Positions 45,802 to 58,416 are shown, counted from the first letter of the stretch. The stretch is DNA of 64,000 bases from Bubalus kerabau (GCF_029407905.1 NW_026577902.1:1798001-1862000); one strand, 5' to 3'. Notes: generated by a model not told the origin, from the sequence alone. Made by a program: numbers and translations.

Positions 45802-47930
45802 ACCACTTCATCTGAGCCCCTTCTCCCCTCCTGATCGCGACAGGAGAGTCGATTCCCCTGCTTTCTCTGGAAGGGGTTCCAGGCCTTCCTGGTGCACCTC
45901 AGGATGAGGCCGGTATCAGGAGGAAATTCGAGTCTAGCCATGTGTGAGGTGCCACGTGCCGAACGACCCCGATTATCCGGTCCGCTCTTGATAAGAACCC
46001 GATGCCCGGACACCTCTTCGAAGGCAACCCTGTGAGTGAAGGCACAACACGAAGGGGCACTGACACCCCCGTGCATCATCCGGAAAAACCCGCAGGGTCT
46101 ACACACAGCTCGACAAGGGGCCTGAGACTCCCGGAACAACTCGAGAGGCAACCAGAATTCCATTCCTCAGACAAGACGAGGCATGACTCTCCTGTCCCAA
46201 CACTGCAGGGACCGTGCAGTCGGAGTCAGAATCGGAGAGGAAGCCTGAGGTTCCTGCCTCCCCTCGAGATGAGGCCCTCTTCCATTGCGCCGAACCCAGC
46301 AGAGTCCCGAGAGGCCCTGCCAACTCCACAGCATCCCTCACCTCTCAGAGTCACCCTGGTAAGTTCCCTATAGTCCCCTGCAGAAGTGGAGGGAAACGAG
46401 GGTTTCCCGCCGCCACCCGAGAAAGACCTCGAGAGTCCTTCTTCAACGCGTCTTGAGGCCCTAGTCACTTCCCATGACTCGAGAGTGATGACCAGCTCCC
46501 CCTCGCCATGCGCATGGAGACATGAGTTCCCTGGCACCGCACGAGAGGCTCCCTGAGGTCCTCGTCGTGCCTCGTGAGAAAACCCCCATGGGCGCCGCAG
46601 CCTGAGGAAACACATGAGACGCCCCCGTCATCGCTAGATGAGGGCCTTCTTTTCCTGCCTGGCCTGGAGAGCAATCCCGAGTCCTCTCTCCAAACTGAAG
46701 AGGAGGCTCGACACCCTTGAGTCCACTCAGTGGGCTCCAAGAGATCCGTGTCGCGACTTGAGAGGAAAGCGGAGTCCTCTGCTTCCCCTCGAGGTGAGGC
46801 CTGACTCCCTGGGGGAGTCTGGAATGGAAACCCGAGATCCCTGTCTTCCCTTGAGAGGAATATTAGGTCCTGGACACACGCCTCGATGAGGTCTCTTTGG
46901 CCCTGTAGTGACTCGAGCAGAACCCCCAGCTTTCCCTCGCTACTCCAGGGGAAGATTGGGCTTCCCAGGGCCAACCCAAGAGGAAGCCTGAAATCCCCGT
47001 CGTTTTCGAGAATCCAGACTCAACTCGAGAAAAACGACGTGGTTCCAACGTCTTCACAGAATGAGGCCCTTGCCCGCTACAGCGTCCCCAGGGAAGTCAC
47101 ATGTTCCGTCCTGAAGTGGGAAACGGTACTTGGCTCCCTTGTTGCGACCCCTAAAGTTCCCTGAAATGCCGGGTTCCCTCGAGTGGAACACCTAGAGTCC
47201 CGGCCCCACTTCATCTGAGCCCCATCTCCCCACCTGATCACGACAGGAGAGTCGATTCCCCTTCTTTGTGTGGAAGGTGTTCCCGGCCTTCCCGGCGCAC
47301 CTCAGGATGATGCTGGTCTCACGAGGAAATTCGAGATGAGCCACGTGGGTGCTGCCACATGCCGAACGACCCCGATTTCCTGGTCCGCTCTTGAAATGAA
47401 CCCGATGCCCGGACACCTCTTTGAAGGCAACCCTGTGGGGGAAGGCACAAAATGAAGGGGCAATGACACCCCTGTGCATCTTCTGGAAACACCCGCAGGT
47501 TCCACACACAGCTCGACAAGGGGCCTGAAACCCACTGAACGAGTCAAGAGGCAAGCAGAGTTCCATTACTCAGACAAGACGAGGCCTGACTCTCCTGTCC
47601 CAACCCTGCAGGGACCCTGCGGTCGGAGTCAGAAATGGAGAGGAAGCCTGAGGTTCCTGCCTCCAATCGAGATGAGGCCCTCTTTCATTTCGTCAAACCT
47701 AGTCGAGTCCCGAGAGGCCCCTCTAACTCCTCAGTATCCCTCACCTCTCAGAGGCACCTGGGAAGTTCCCTAAGGTCCCCGGTAGAGGTCGAGGGAAATA
47801 AGTGTTTCCCGCCCCTACCCAAGAAAGACCTCGAGAGTCCTTCTTAAATGCGTCTTGAGGCCCTAGTCCCTCCCATGACTCCAGAGCAATGACGCGATCT
47901 GCCTGGCCACACGCATGGAGGACTGACTTC
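45682..47930. repeat. Satellite I 'B' subfamily block 2
   Basis: About 1.6 units with the B diagnostic bases ('ccccgccaactccacagcatcc' type segments, 'aaactgaagaggagg', 'gacacgcctcgatg', 'agccacgtgtg/gtggg'). The left edge is sharp, at the 120-bp duplication. The right edge is near 47930, where 'ggcgccacacgagagg...gagctcccc' returns. Confidence 0.75.
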
Positions 47931-49329
47931 TCTGGCGCCACACGAGAGGCTCCCTGAGCTCCCCATCATATCTCGTGAGAAACCCCACACTGATGCCGCA
48001 GCTCGAGAAAACCCATGAGATGCTCCCGTCATCAAGAGAGGAGGGCCATCTTTAACTGAATGGTATGCAGATCAAGCGTGAACCTTCTGTCCAAGCTACA
48101 CAGGACGCTTGACTCCCGTTAGGCCACTCATTGGGCTCCAAGAGTTACACGTCGTGACTCGAGAGGATAGTGGAGTCCTTTGCTTCCACTCGAGACGAGG
48201 CGTGACCCACCAGGTGAGACTGGAATGCGACCCCGATATCCCTGTTGCCCCTGGAGAGGAACACTACGTCCTGGACCCAAGCCTAGATGAGGACTCTTTG
48301 CCCTGAAGTGACTCGAGAGCAACCCACAGCTCTCTCTGACAAGTTGAATGGAAGATTGGACTTCCTGGGCCAACACAAGAGGAAGCCTGAATTCCCCGTC
48401 GTAACTCGAGAATCCCGCCGCATCTCGAGAAAAACCACGTGTTTCCCTCGTCATCGCAATATGAGGCCCTTGCCCGCTAGAGCATCTCCAGAGAATTCCC
48501 ACGTTCCGTCTTGAAGTGCGAAACTGTACTTGGCACCCTTGATGCGACCTCAAAAGTGCCGTGACATACCGGTCTCACTCGAGGGGACCACCGAGGTTCC
48601 CGGCACCACTTCATCTGAGCCCCTTCTCCCCTTCTGATCGTGACCGGTGGATCGATTCCCCTGCTTTGTCTGCAAGGGGTTCCCTACATTCCCGCCGAAC
48701 CTCAGGATGAGGCCGGTCTCCCGAGGAAATTCGAGACGTAGCCTTGTGGGTGGTACCACATGCTGAAAGACCCCAATTTTCTGGTCCGCTCTTGAAAAGA
48801 ACCCGATGCCCGGACACCTCTTTGAAGGCAACCCTTTGGATGAAGGCACAACACGAAGGGGCACTGACACCCCTGTGCATCGTCCGGAAAAACCCGCAGG
48901 TTCCACACACAGCTCAACAAGTGGCCTGTCACTCCGTGAACAACTCGAAAGGCAAGCGGAGATCCATTCCTCCACAGAAGACGAGGCGTGACTCTCTTGT
49001 CCATACTCAGCAGATACTCTGCGACCCGAGTCAGAAATGGAGAGGACCCCTGAGGTTCTTGCCTCCATTCGAGATGAGGCCCTCTTCGATTGCACCAAAC
49101 CCAGTTGAGTAACGAAAGGCCCCTCCCAAATCCACAGTGTCCCTGACTTCTCAGAGGCACCCTGAGAAGTTGCCTGAGGTCACCGACACAAGTCGAGGGA
49201 ACCCAGGGTTCCCTGCCGCAACCCGAGAAAGACCTCGAGAGTCCTTCTTCAATGCGTCTTGAGGCCCAATTCGCCTACTATGACTTGAGAGCAATCACGC
49301 ACTCCCCTTCACCACATGCACGGAGACCT

Positions 49330-50106
49330 GACGTCCCTAGCACCACACGAGAGGCTCTCTGAGTTCCCCGTCGTACCTCGTGAGAAATCTCATACTGGCG
49401 CCGCAGCTGGAGAAAACCCACGAGACGCCCCCGTCATCGCGAGATGAGGGCCTTTTTTCCTGCATGGCCAGGAAAACAATCCTGAGTCATCTCTCCAAAC
49501 TCCATAGGAGGCTTCACTCCCTTTACGCCACGCAGTGGGCTCCAAGAGATACCCGTCGCGAATCGACAGGAGAGTGGAGTCCTTTTTTTCCCCTCAAGAC
49601 GAGGCCTGACTCTCCGGGTGAGTCGAGAATGCAACCCTGAGATCCCTGTCGGCGCAGTAGTGGAACACTAGGTCCTGGACACAAGCGTAGATGATGTCTA
49701 TTTTGCCCTGCAGTGACTGGAGAGCAATCCCCAGTTCTAACTCGCAACTCGAAAGGAATACTGGATTTTCCTGGCGCCACACAAGAGGCTCCCTGAGATC
49801 CCCGTGGTACTTCATGAGACACCCCACACTGGCGCCGCAGCTCGAGAAAACCCACGAGACGCCACCGTCATCTCGAGATGAGGGCCTCCTTTTCCTGCAT
49901 GGCCTGGAGAGGAATCCCGAGTCCTCTCTCCAAACTCCACAGGAGGCTTGACTCCCTTTAGGGCACACAGTGGGCTCCAAGAGATACCCAACGCGACTCA
50001 AAAGGACAGCGGAGTTCTTTGCTTCCCCTCGAGACGAGGCCTGATTCCCCGGGTGAGTCTGGTATGCAACCCCCAGATCCCTGTCGCCCCTAGGGACGAA
50101 CATTAA
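49330..50106. repeat. Shortened (435-bp) satellite I unit
   Basis: At about 49766 the unit passes from 'gaatactggatttt' straight to 'cctggcgccacacaagagg', skipping about 967 bases of the normal unit. The joined segments are two internally similar places of the monomer ('ccctgggccaacacaagagg' and 'ccctggcgccacacgagagg'). Confidence 0.8.
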
Positions 50107-52945
50107 GTCCTGGACACAAGCCTAGATGAGGTCTATTTTGCCCTGCAGTGACTCGTAGACAATCCCCAGCTCTCCCTTGAAACTCGAATGGAAGATAGGA
50201 CTTCCCTGGCCCAACACATGAGGAAGACTGTATTCCCCGTCGAAACTCGAGAATCCCGCCACAACTCGAGAAACGCCACGTGGTTCCCCCGTCATCCCAA
50301 GATGAGGCCCTTGCCCCCTACAGCGTCTCAAGAGAAGTCCCACGTTCTGTCTTGAAGTGCGAAACGGTATTGGCACCCTTGATGCGACCTCAAAAGTTCC
50401 TCGACACACCGGTCTGACTCGAGGAGAACACCGAGGTTCCCGGCACCACTACATCTGGGCCCCTTCTCCCCTCCGGATCGTGACAGGAGGGTTGATTCCC
50501 CTGTTTTGTCTTGAAGGGGTTCCCGCCTTTCCCGGTGCATCTCAGGATGAGGCCGGTCTCACGAGGATATTCGAGACATAGCCTCGTGGATGGTGACACA
50601 TGCCGAAAGACCCCGATTTCCCGGTTCACTCTTGATAAGATCCCAATGCCCGGACACCTCTTTGAAGATAACTCTTTTGATGAAGGCACAACACGAAGGG
50701 GCAATGACACCCCCAGGTATCATCCGGAGAAACCCGCAGGTACCACACACAGCTCGAGAAGTGACCTGTCACCCCGTGAACAACTGGAGAGGCAAGCAGA
50801 GTTCCATTCCTCCACACAAGACGAGGCCTGACTCTCCTGTTCGAACTCTGCAGCGAAACTGCGATCCGAGTCAGATCTGGCCCAGGGGAAGTCAGGAGAG
50901 GAAACATGAGTTTCCTGCCTCCACTTGAGATGAGGCCCTCTTCCATTGCACCGAACCCAGTGGAGTCCCGAGAGGCCCCTCCCAACTGCACAGTATCCCT
51001 GACTTCTCAGAGGCACCCTTAGACCTTCCTGAGATCACCGGCACAAGTCGAGGGAACCAAGGGTTTCCTGCCCCAACCCGTAAAAGACCTCGAGAGTCCT
51101 TCTTCAACGCGTCTTGAGGTGTGATTCCCCTACCATGACTCGAGAGCAATGACGCGCTCCCCCTAGCCACGCGCGTAGAAACCTGACTTCCCTGGCGCCA
51201 CAGGAGAGGCTCCCTGAGCTCCCCATTATACCTCGTGAGCAACACCACACTGGAGCCGCAGCTCGAGAATACCCACGAGACGCCCCAGTCCTCACGAGAT
51301 GAGGGCCTTCTTTTGCTGTATGGCCTGGAGAGCAATCCTGAGTCCTCTCTCCAAACTCCACAGGAGGCTTGACTCATTTTAGGCCACACAGTGAGCTCCA
51401 AGATATACCCGTCGCGACTCGAAAGGAGAGCGGTGTCCTTGGCTTCCCCTCGAGACGAGGCCTGATTCCCAGGGTGAGTCGAGAATGCAATGCCGAGATC
51501 GCTGTCGCCCCAGCAGAGGAACATTAGGTCCTGGACACAAGCCTAGATGAGGTCTATTTGGCCCTGCAGTGTCTCGAGAGCAATCCCCAGTTCTAACTCG
51601 CAATTCGAATGAAAACTGGACTTCCCTGGGCCAGTTGAAGAGGAAGCCTGAATTCCCCGTCGTAACTCGAGAAACCCGCCACAACTCAAGAAAAACCACG
51701 TGGTTCCCCCGTCATCGAAAGATGAGGCCCTTGCCCTCTACAGCGTCTCAAGAGAAGTCCCACGTTCCGTATTGAAGAGCGAAAAGTTACTTGGAACCCT
51801 TGATGCGACCCCAAAAGTTCCCCGACATACCAGTCTCACTTGAGGAGAACACCGAGGTTCCCGGCACCACTTCATCTGAGACTCTTCTCCTCTCTTGATC
51901 GCGACAGGAGGTTCGTTCCCCTGCTTTGTCTGGAAGGCGTTCCCGACCTTTCTGGCACACATCAAGATGAGGCCAGTCTCACGAGGAAATTCGAGACATA
52001 GCCTCATGGGTGGTGCGACATGCCAAAAGACCCCGATTCCCTGGTCCGCTCTTGATAAGAACCCGATGGCAGAACCCAACTCGAAGGCAATCCTGTGGAA
52101 CAAGGCACAACACGAAGGGGCAGTGACACCCCAGTGCATCGTCCAGAAAAACCCGCAAGTTCCACATACAAATCGACAAGTGGCCTGTCACCCCATGAAC
52201 AACGCGAGAGTCAAGCGGAGTTCCATTCCTCCACACAAGACGAGGCCTGACTCTCCTGTCCCAGCTCTGCAGGGACTCTGCGATCCGAGTCAGATCCGGC
52301 GCATTCGAAGCCAGGAGAGGAACCCTGAGGTTCCTGCCTCAACTTGTCATGAGGCCCTCTTCCATTGCACCAAACCCAGTGGAGTTCCGAGAGGCCCCTC
52401 CCAACTCCACAGTGACCCTGACTTCTCAGAGGCACGCTGAGAAGCTTCCTGAGGTCACTGGCACAAGTCGATGGAACCCAGGGTTTCCTGCTGCAACCCA
52501 AGAAAGACCTTGAGAGTCCTTCTTTAACACGTCTTCAGGCCCAATTCCACTACCATGACTCGAGAACAATGACGGGCTCCCTCTCACCACGTGCATAGAG
52601 ACCTGACTGCCCTGGCACCACGTGAGAGGCTCACTGAGCTCCCAGTCTTACTTCGTGAGAAACCCCACATAGCGCCACAGCTCGAGAAAACCTACGAGAC
52701 GCCCCAGTCATTGGGAGATGAGGGCCTTCATTTCATGCATTGCCTGGAGAGCAATCCCGTGTCCTCCCTCCAAACACCAGAGGAGGTTTGACTCCCTTTA
52801 AGCCACTCAGTGGGCTCCAAGACATACCCGTCTGACTCGAGAGGAGAGCAGAGTCCTTTGCTTCCCCTCGAGACGAGGCCTGACTCCAAGGTGAGTCTGG
52901 AATGCAACCCCGAGATTTCTGTCGAGTCTTGAGATGAACATTAGG
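50106..52945. repeat. Second pair of +18-base satellite I units
   Basis: Near 50873 and 52290 the units carry the longer form ('gagtcagatctggccc...', 'gagtcagatccggcgc...'), giving spacings of 1422 and 1417. They pair base-for-base in diagnostic places with the two units at 10583-13423. Confidence 0.75.
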
Positions 52946-53399
52946 TCCTGCACACAAGCCTTGGTGGGGTCTCTTTTGCCTTCAGTGACTAGAGCGCACC
53001 TCCAGCTCTTCCTCGAATCTCGAATGGAAGATAAGACTTTTGTGGGCCAACACAAGAGGAAGCATGAATTCCCTGTGGTAACTCAAATATCCCACCGCAA
53101 CTCGAGAAAAACCAAGTGGTTCCGCAGTCATTCCAAGATGAGGCCCTTGCCCGCTGGAGCACCCCAAGAGAAGTCCAACGTTCCATTTTGAAGAGTGAAA
53201 TGGTACTTGGAACGCTTTATGCAACCCCAAAAGTAACCCGACATACCTGTCTCACTTGAGGGAAACACCGAGGTTCCCAGCAGCACTTCCTCTGAGCCAC
53301 TTCTCCCCTCCTGATCGCCAAAGAAGGGTCGATTCCTCTGCTTTGTCTGGAAGAGTTTCATGACCTTCGCGGCACACCTCAGGATGAGGCCGGTTTCAT

Positions 53400-56300
53400 G
53401 AGGAAATTTGAGACAACCCACGTGGGTGCTGCCAAATGCTGAACGACCCCGATTTCCCAGTCCGCTCTTCATAAGAACCCGATGCCCGGACACCTCTTCG
53501 AAGGCAACCCTGTGGATGAAGGCACAAATCGAAGGGTCAGTGACACCACCGTGCATCATCTGGAAAAACCTGCAGATTCCACACACAGTTTGACAAGGGG
53601 CCTGAAACCCCATGAACAACTCGAGAGGCAAGCGGAGTTCCATTCCTCAGAAAAGACGTAGCCTGACTCTCCTGTCCCAACTCTGCAGGGACCCTGCGGT
53701 CTGAGTCCGAAACAGAGAGGAAGTCTGAGGTTCCTGCCTCCCCTCGAGATGAGGCCCTCTTCCATTGCGACAAACCCAGCGGAGTCCCGAGAGGCCCCGC
53801 CAACTCCACAGTATCCATCAACTCTCAGAGACACCCTGGGAAGTTCCCTAAGGTCCCCGGCAGAAGTCGAGGGAAATGACTTTTCCCGACACAACCCGAG
53901 AAAGACCTCGATAGTCCCTCTTCAACGCGTCTCGAGGCCCTAGTCCCCTCCCGTGACTCGAGAGCAATGACGCGCTCCCCCTCGCCACGCGCAGGGAGAC
54001 CTGACTTCCCTGGCGCCGCACGAGAGGCTCCCTGAGATCCTCGTCGTGCTTCGCGAGAAAACCCCCAAGGGCGCCGCAGCTCGAGGAAAGCCCTGAGACG
54101 CCCCCGTCCTCACGAGGTGAAGGGTCTTCTTTTCCTACATGGCCTGGAGAACAATCCCGAGCCCTCTCTCCAAAATGAAGAGGAGGCTTGACTCCACTGA
54201 GGCCACTAGGGGGCTCCAAGAAATCCGCGTCGCGACTTGGGAGGACAGCGGAGTCCTTGGCTTCCCCTCGAGACGAGGCCTGGCACCCCGGGGGATCCTG
54301 GAATGCAACCCCGAGATCCCTGCCTTCCCTGGATAGGAACATTAGGTCCTGGACACACGCCTAGATGAGGTCTCTTTGGCCCTGCAGTGACTCAAGGCAG
54401 CCCCCAGCTTTCCCTCGCCACTCGAATGGAAGACGGGGCTTCCCAGGGCCAACAGAGGAGGAAGCCTGTAATCCCTGTCGTCACTCGAGAATCCCACCGC
54501 AAATCGAGAAAAAACACGTGGTTCTAACGTCTTCGCAAGATGAGGCCCTTGCCCACTACGGCGTCTCAAGGGAAGTCCCATGATCCGCCCTGAAGTGCGA
54601 AACGGTACCTGACACCCTTCGTACGACACCCAAAAGTTCCCCGACACGCCGGGTTCCCTCGAGGGGAACACCGAGAGTCCCGGCACAGCTTCATCTGAGC
54701 CCCTTCTCCCCTCCTGATCGCGACAGGAGAGGCGATTCCCCTGCGTGGTCCAGAAGGGGTTCCCGGCCTTCCCGGCGCACCTCAGGATGAGGCCGGTCTC
54801 ACGGGGAAATTCGAGACGAGCCACGTGGGTGGTGCCACATGCCGAACGCCCCCGATTCCCCGGTCCGCTCTTGAGAAGGACCCGAGGCCCGGACCCCTCT
54901 TCGAAGGCAACCCTGTGGGTGAAGGTACCACTCGAAGGGGCACTGACACCCCCGTGAGTCGTCCGGAAAAACCCGCGGTTTCCACACACAGCTCGACGAG
55001 GTGCGTGAGACACCCTGAGCAATTCGAGAGGCAAGCGGAGTTCCCTTCCTCAGACAAGACGAGGCCTGACTCTCCTGTCCCAACTCTGCAGGGACCCTGT
55101 GGTTGGAGTCCGAAAAGGAGAGGAAGCCTAAGTTTCCTGTCTCCCCTCGAGATGAGGCCCTCTTCCATTGCGCCAAGCCCAGCGGAGTCCCGAGAGGCCC
55201 CGCCAACTCCACAGCATCCCTCACCTATCAGAGGCACCATGGGAAGTTCCCTCAGGTCCCTGGCAGAAGTCGAGGGAAATGAGGCTTTCCCACCACAACC
55301 CCAGAAAGACCTCGAGAGTCCTTCTTCAACGCATCTGGAGGCCCTAGTCCTCTCCCATGACTCGAGAGCCATGACGCGCTCCCCCTCGCCACCCGCACAG
55401 AGACCTGACTTCCCTGGCACCGCACGAGAGGCTCCCTGAGATCCTCGTCTTGCCTCGTGAAAAACCCCCACGGGCGCCGCAGCTCGAGGAAACCCCTGAG
55501 AAGCCCCCATCCTCGCGAGGTGAGGGCCTTCTTTTCCTGCCTGACCCAGACCGCAATCCTGAGTCCTCTCTCCAAACTGAAGAGAAGGCCTGACACCCTT
55601 GAGGCCACTCAGTGGGCTCCAAGAGATCTGCGTCGCGACTTGAGAGGAGAGCGGCATCCTTTGCTTGCCCTCGAGGCTAGGCCTGACTCCCCGGGGGAGT
55701 CTGGAACGCCACCCTGAGATCCCTGTCTTCCCTTGAGAGGAACGTTAAGTCCGGGCCACAGGCCTAGATGAGGTCTCCTTGGCCCTGCAGTGACTCGAGT
55801 GCAACCCCAAGCTTTCCCTCGCAACTCGAATGGAAGATTAGGCTTCCCGGGGCCAACACAAGAGGAAGCCTGAAATCCCCGTCGTAACTCTAGAATCCCG
55901 CCGCAACTCGAGAAAATCCACATGGTCCCAACGTCTTCGCAAGATGAGGCCCTTGCCCGCTACGGCGTCTCAAGGGAAGTCCCAGGTTCTGTCCTGAAGT
56001 GCGAAATGGTACCTGACTCCTTTCATGCAACCCCCAAAAGTCCCCCACACGCCGGTTTCCCTTGAGGGTAACACCGAGGGTTCCGGCCCCACTTCATCTG
56101 AGCCCCTTCTCCCCTCCTGATGGCGACAGGAGAGTCGATCCCCCTGCGTTGTCTGGAAGGGTCCCCGGCCTTCCTGGCACACGTCAGGATGAAGCCGGCC
56201 TCACTAGGAAATTTGAGACTAGCCCCGTGGGTGGTCCCACATGCCGAAAGACCCCGATTTCCCGGTCCGCTCTTAAAAAGAACCCGAGGCCCAGACACCT

Positions 56301-56665
56301 CTTCGAAGGCAACCCAGTGGGTGAAGGCACAACACGAAGGGGCACTGTCACCGTCGTGCATTTCCGGAAATACCCGCAGGTTCCACACACAGCTCAACAA
56401 GGGGCCTGAGACCCCCTGAGCACCTCGAGAGGCAAGCGGAGTTCCCTTCCTCAGACAAGACGATTCCTGACTCTCCTGTCCCAACTCTGCAGGTACCCTG
56501 CGGTCGGAATCCGAAACGGAGAGGAAGCCTGAGGTTCCTGCCTTCCCTGGAGATGAGGCCCTCTTCCATTGCGCCAAACCCAGCAGAGTCCTGAGAGGCC
56601 CCGCCAACTCCACAGCATCCCTCATCTGTCAGAAGCACACTGGGAAGTTCCCTAAGTTCACCGGT
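53400..56665. repeat. Satellite I 'B' subfamily block 3, array edge
   Basis: About 2.3 consecutive B-type units ('gacgagccacgtgggtgg', 'ccccgccaactcc', 'ccctaaggtccccggcag', 'gggggagtctgg'), GC-rich and CpG-dense. They reach the right-hand end of the satellite at the junction with the 4.4-kb repeat. Confidence 0.75.
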
Positions 56666-57020
56666 AAACTTTTATTGCACAAGGTCCCCATGAAAAGGCC
56701 CACGCAGCAGGACAGCCACAGATTCTGTCTGCCATTAAAGGGCAGTAAGGTGCCCTCCCCTCTTCTTTGCTGCCTCGGCGGCCACCAGGGTGCAATTCGC
56801 ATAACCTTCCCTTTCCCATCCTAGCAGGTGCTCCAGGGCCCGCTGGCCTACAAAGTGCCAGAAGCAGGGCTGGGCCAGCCGGCCAGAATTCAGGGTTCTG
56901 TCCCTTGGACTTCCAGCAGACACTAGGCTGCTTGGGAAAACCGCGCAGACTCTGAGGATTTTCAGCAGAGGGGTGGAGTGGTAAAGGCCTTGACCCCAAA
57001 GACGAGGCCTTCCTGCGACC
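56666..57020 (-). other. Possible transcript 3' end (AATAAA) on the minus strand
   Basis: Reading minus, about 350 bases end in AATAAA (56676-56671) followed by AGTTT, with the same layout in copy 2 (AATAAA at 61123-61118). The stretch is moderately GC-rich and has an open frame leading into the GC-rich block, but I do not recognise the product. It could be the 3' end of an old retrocopy or of an LTR. I infer only that a poly(A) signal is conserved in both copies. Confidence 0.3.
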
Positions 57021-57029
57021 GCCAGGTTG

Positions 57030-57650
57030 GGGAGCTCTGAGACTGTGCCAACACAGGGCGGAATACATGGCTCCCTGCTCCACGCAGTCCCCGTTCCCTT
57101 ACCTGTGTTCCGCACCCCTCCGCTGTGGCCGATGGATGCCGATCCTTGGGGATCCAGGAGTTCACGAAATGGGCATTCCCAGCCGCAATGGCGACCCCCA
57201 ACAGCACATCTGGAAAGCCCTCCCCCACCCCTGCCAGGAGCCGACCCCCGCTGCGAACGGACCCCCACCCCGCCCCGCGCCGCCAGGTTTCGTCCCGGCC
57301 CTGCCGGGCTCCCGGCGGGTTCCCAGCCATATTGGCGACCCCCGGGAGCACAACAGGGACCGACCCCCCACCCACAGCGAGCGGAATCTCGACCTGTGCA
57401 GCCCAGGTTTACCCCACCCTGGCTGCGCTCCCGGCGCGTTTCCAGCCGCAGTGGCCATCTCCGAGAGCACAACTGGGAAGCCCTCCCCTACCCCCGCCAG
57501 GAGCCGACACCCGCCCTGCGCCGCCCGGGGCGCCCCACCCCTGCCGCGCTCCAGAGGCGCTGCCCACCTTCACCAGCGGCTCTCGGTGAGCCCCGTCCCC
57601 ACGCCCGGTTCCAGGAGAGGCTCTCGGACCTCGCTGCTGCCGCCAGGTCA
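57030..57650. repeat. CpG-rich block with ~115-147 bp subrepeats, copy 1
   Basis: A very GC-rich, CpG-dense segment. The phrase 'cagccgcaatggcgaccccc' (57179), 'cagccatattggcgaccccc' (57326) and 'cagccgcagtggccatctcc' (57441) is each time followed by 'agcacaac/agcacatc', so it contains three subrepeats. Open frames here in several phases reflect composition; no protein family is recognisable. Copy 2 (61560-61975) has only two subrepeats. Confidence 0.75.
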
Positions 57651-57756
57651 AACATGAGGACAATACATACACCCCACAGAGACAATCCAAGCTGTCTATG
57701 ATTTAGGGATAAAACGAGGACTACAGAAAGGCAAGATGACCTGACCTAGGAGGGCC

Positions 57757-58200
57757 ATGATATTCTATAGAACCAGACAAAGTTGGTTACCAAGGAAACT
57801 TTTTTCCTTGGAACCCGGAAAGCTGGTTCTTTGCATATGCAATGACCAACAATTAGCTTGTTACCCAAGCCTGCCTTACTGCCACCCCCATCCCCCCACT
57901 CCCCAGAAGACTGGCTCAAAGAAATATTTTAAATCTCAGGCGGAAACCTGGAAGATGTCTTGTCTGTCTGTTTGGATTAAGGTATGTGTCAGTGTGAGCC
58001 CTGTGTTTTTTGATAATATTGCTCAAGTTCTGTGTTCTGATTTCAATGGTCTCAAGACAAGGCAGCCCTTCCAAATCAAACTGCTGGAAATACAAGAAAA
58101 CATTGACCTAAATGAATGTCAGAGTCCCGTGAACTGGGAACTAGTCAATATTAAATATCTAGTATTTTTGGTTTTGCTCCTCCATTATAGACATGTCTAA
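57757..58200 (+). CDS. Hypothetical 147-codon open frame, duplicated
   Basis: An open frame from ATG 57757 to TAA 58200. The C-terminal 93 codons differ from the copy-2 equivalent (62259-62537) at only four residues, and both stop at the same TAA. I recognise no domain. The end 'YLVFLVLLLHYRHV' is hydrophobic and the middle is ordinary. In copy 2 the frame is broken by a C-run of about 13 bases (62222-62234), where copy 1 has 'atccccccactcccc'. The few differences between copies include both silent and replacement changes, so there is no sign of selection. It is most likely a chance frame in a recent duplication. Confidence 0.15.
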   Translation: MIFYRTRQSWLPRKLFSLEPGKLVLCICNDQQLACYPSLPYCHPHPPTPQKTGSKKYFKSQAETWKMSCLSVWIKVCVSVSPVFFDNIAQVLCSDFNGLKTRQPFQIKLLEIQENIDLNECQSPVNWELVNIKYLVFLVLLLHYRHV

Positions 58201-58416
58201 GAGTCAACAACATTAAGCACAACATGTTCATAGTGCCTAGGTTTCTTTTGAGGTAAAAATTGCTCTATTGTTATATCTGTCACAAGCTCTTCAGCAAGAA
58301 ACTACCTGGAAACGACAACAACAAAAGTAAAAAATGTAAATGTGATATGAGCTTTTAGACAAACTCTTTACAATAATTATACTCTAAAATATCTGCCTCT
58401 CATAGTCTTGATTGAA

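Larger units (their letters stand above)
41950..56665. repeat. Satellite I array, segment 3, about 10.5 units
   Basis: The array resumes in phase after the provirus. Phase markers ('ggtcctggacacaagcct' or variants) lie near 42538, 43944, 45347, 46866, 48268, 49671, 50106, 51528, 52945, 54345 and 55748. Two spacings are abnormal: 1519 (120 extra bases at 45682) and 435 (loss of about 967 bases near 49766). The array ends in the middle of a unit at about 56665, where the 4.4-kb repeat begins. No gene is visible. Confidence 0.9.

Noticed and set aside
6241..56665. Possible CENP-B boxes in satellite I
   Set aside because: I checked the recurrent TTCG contexts ('cttcgaaggcaaccc' and the reverse of 'gaagtgcgaaac'); neither has the required A and CGGG at the right spacing. 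A full motif scan would settle it.
56735..57472. 245-codon minus frame running from the GC-rich block to the AATAAA end
   Set aside because: Composition-driven: several phases are open over the same stretch. The equivalent frame in copy 2 is different and shorter. No protein family was recognised.
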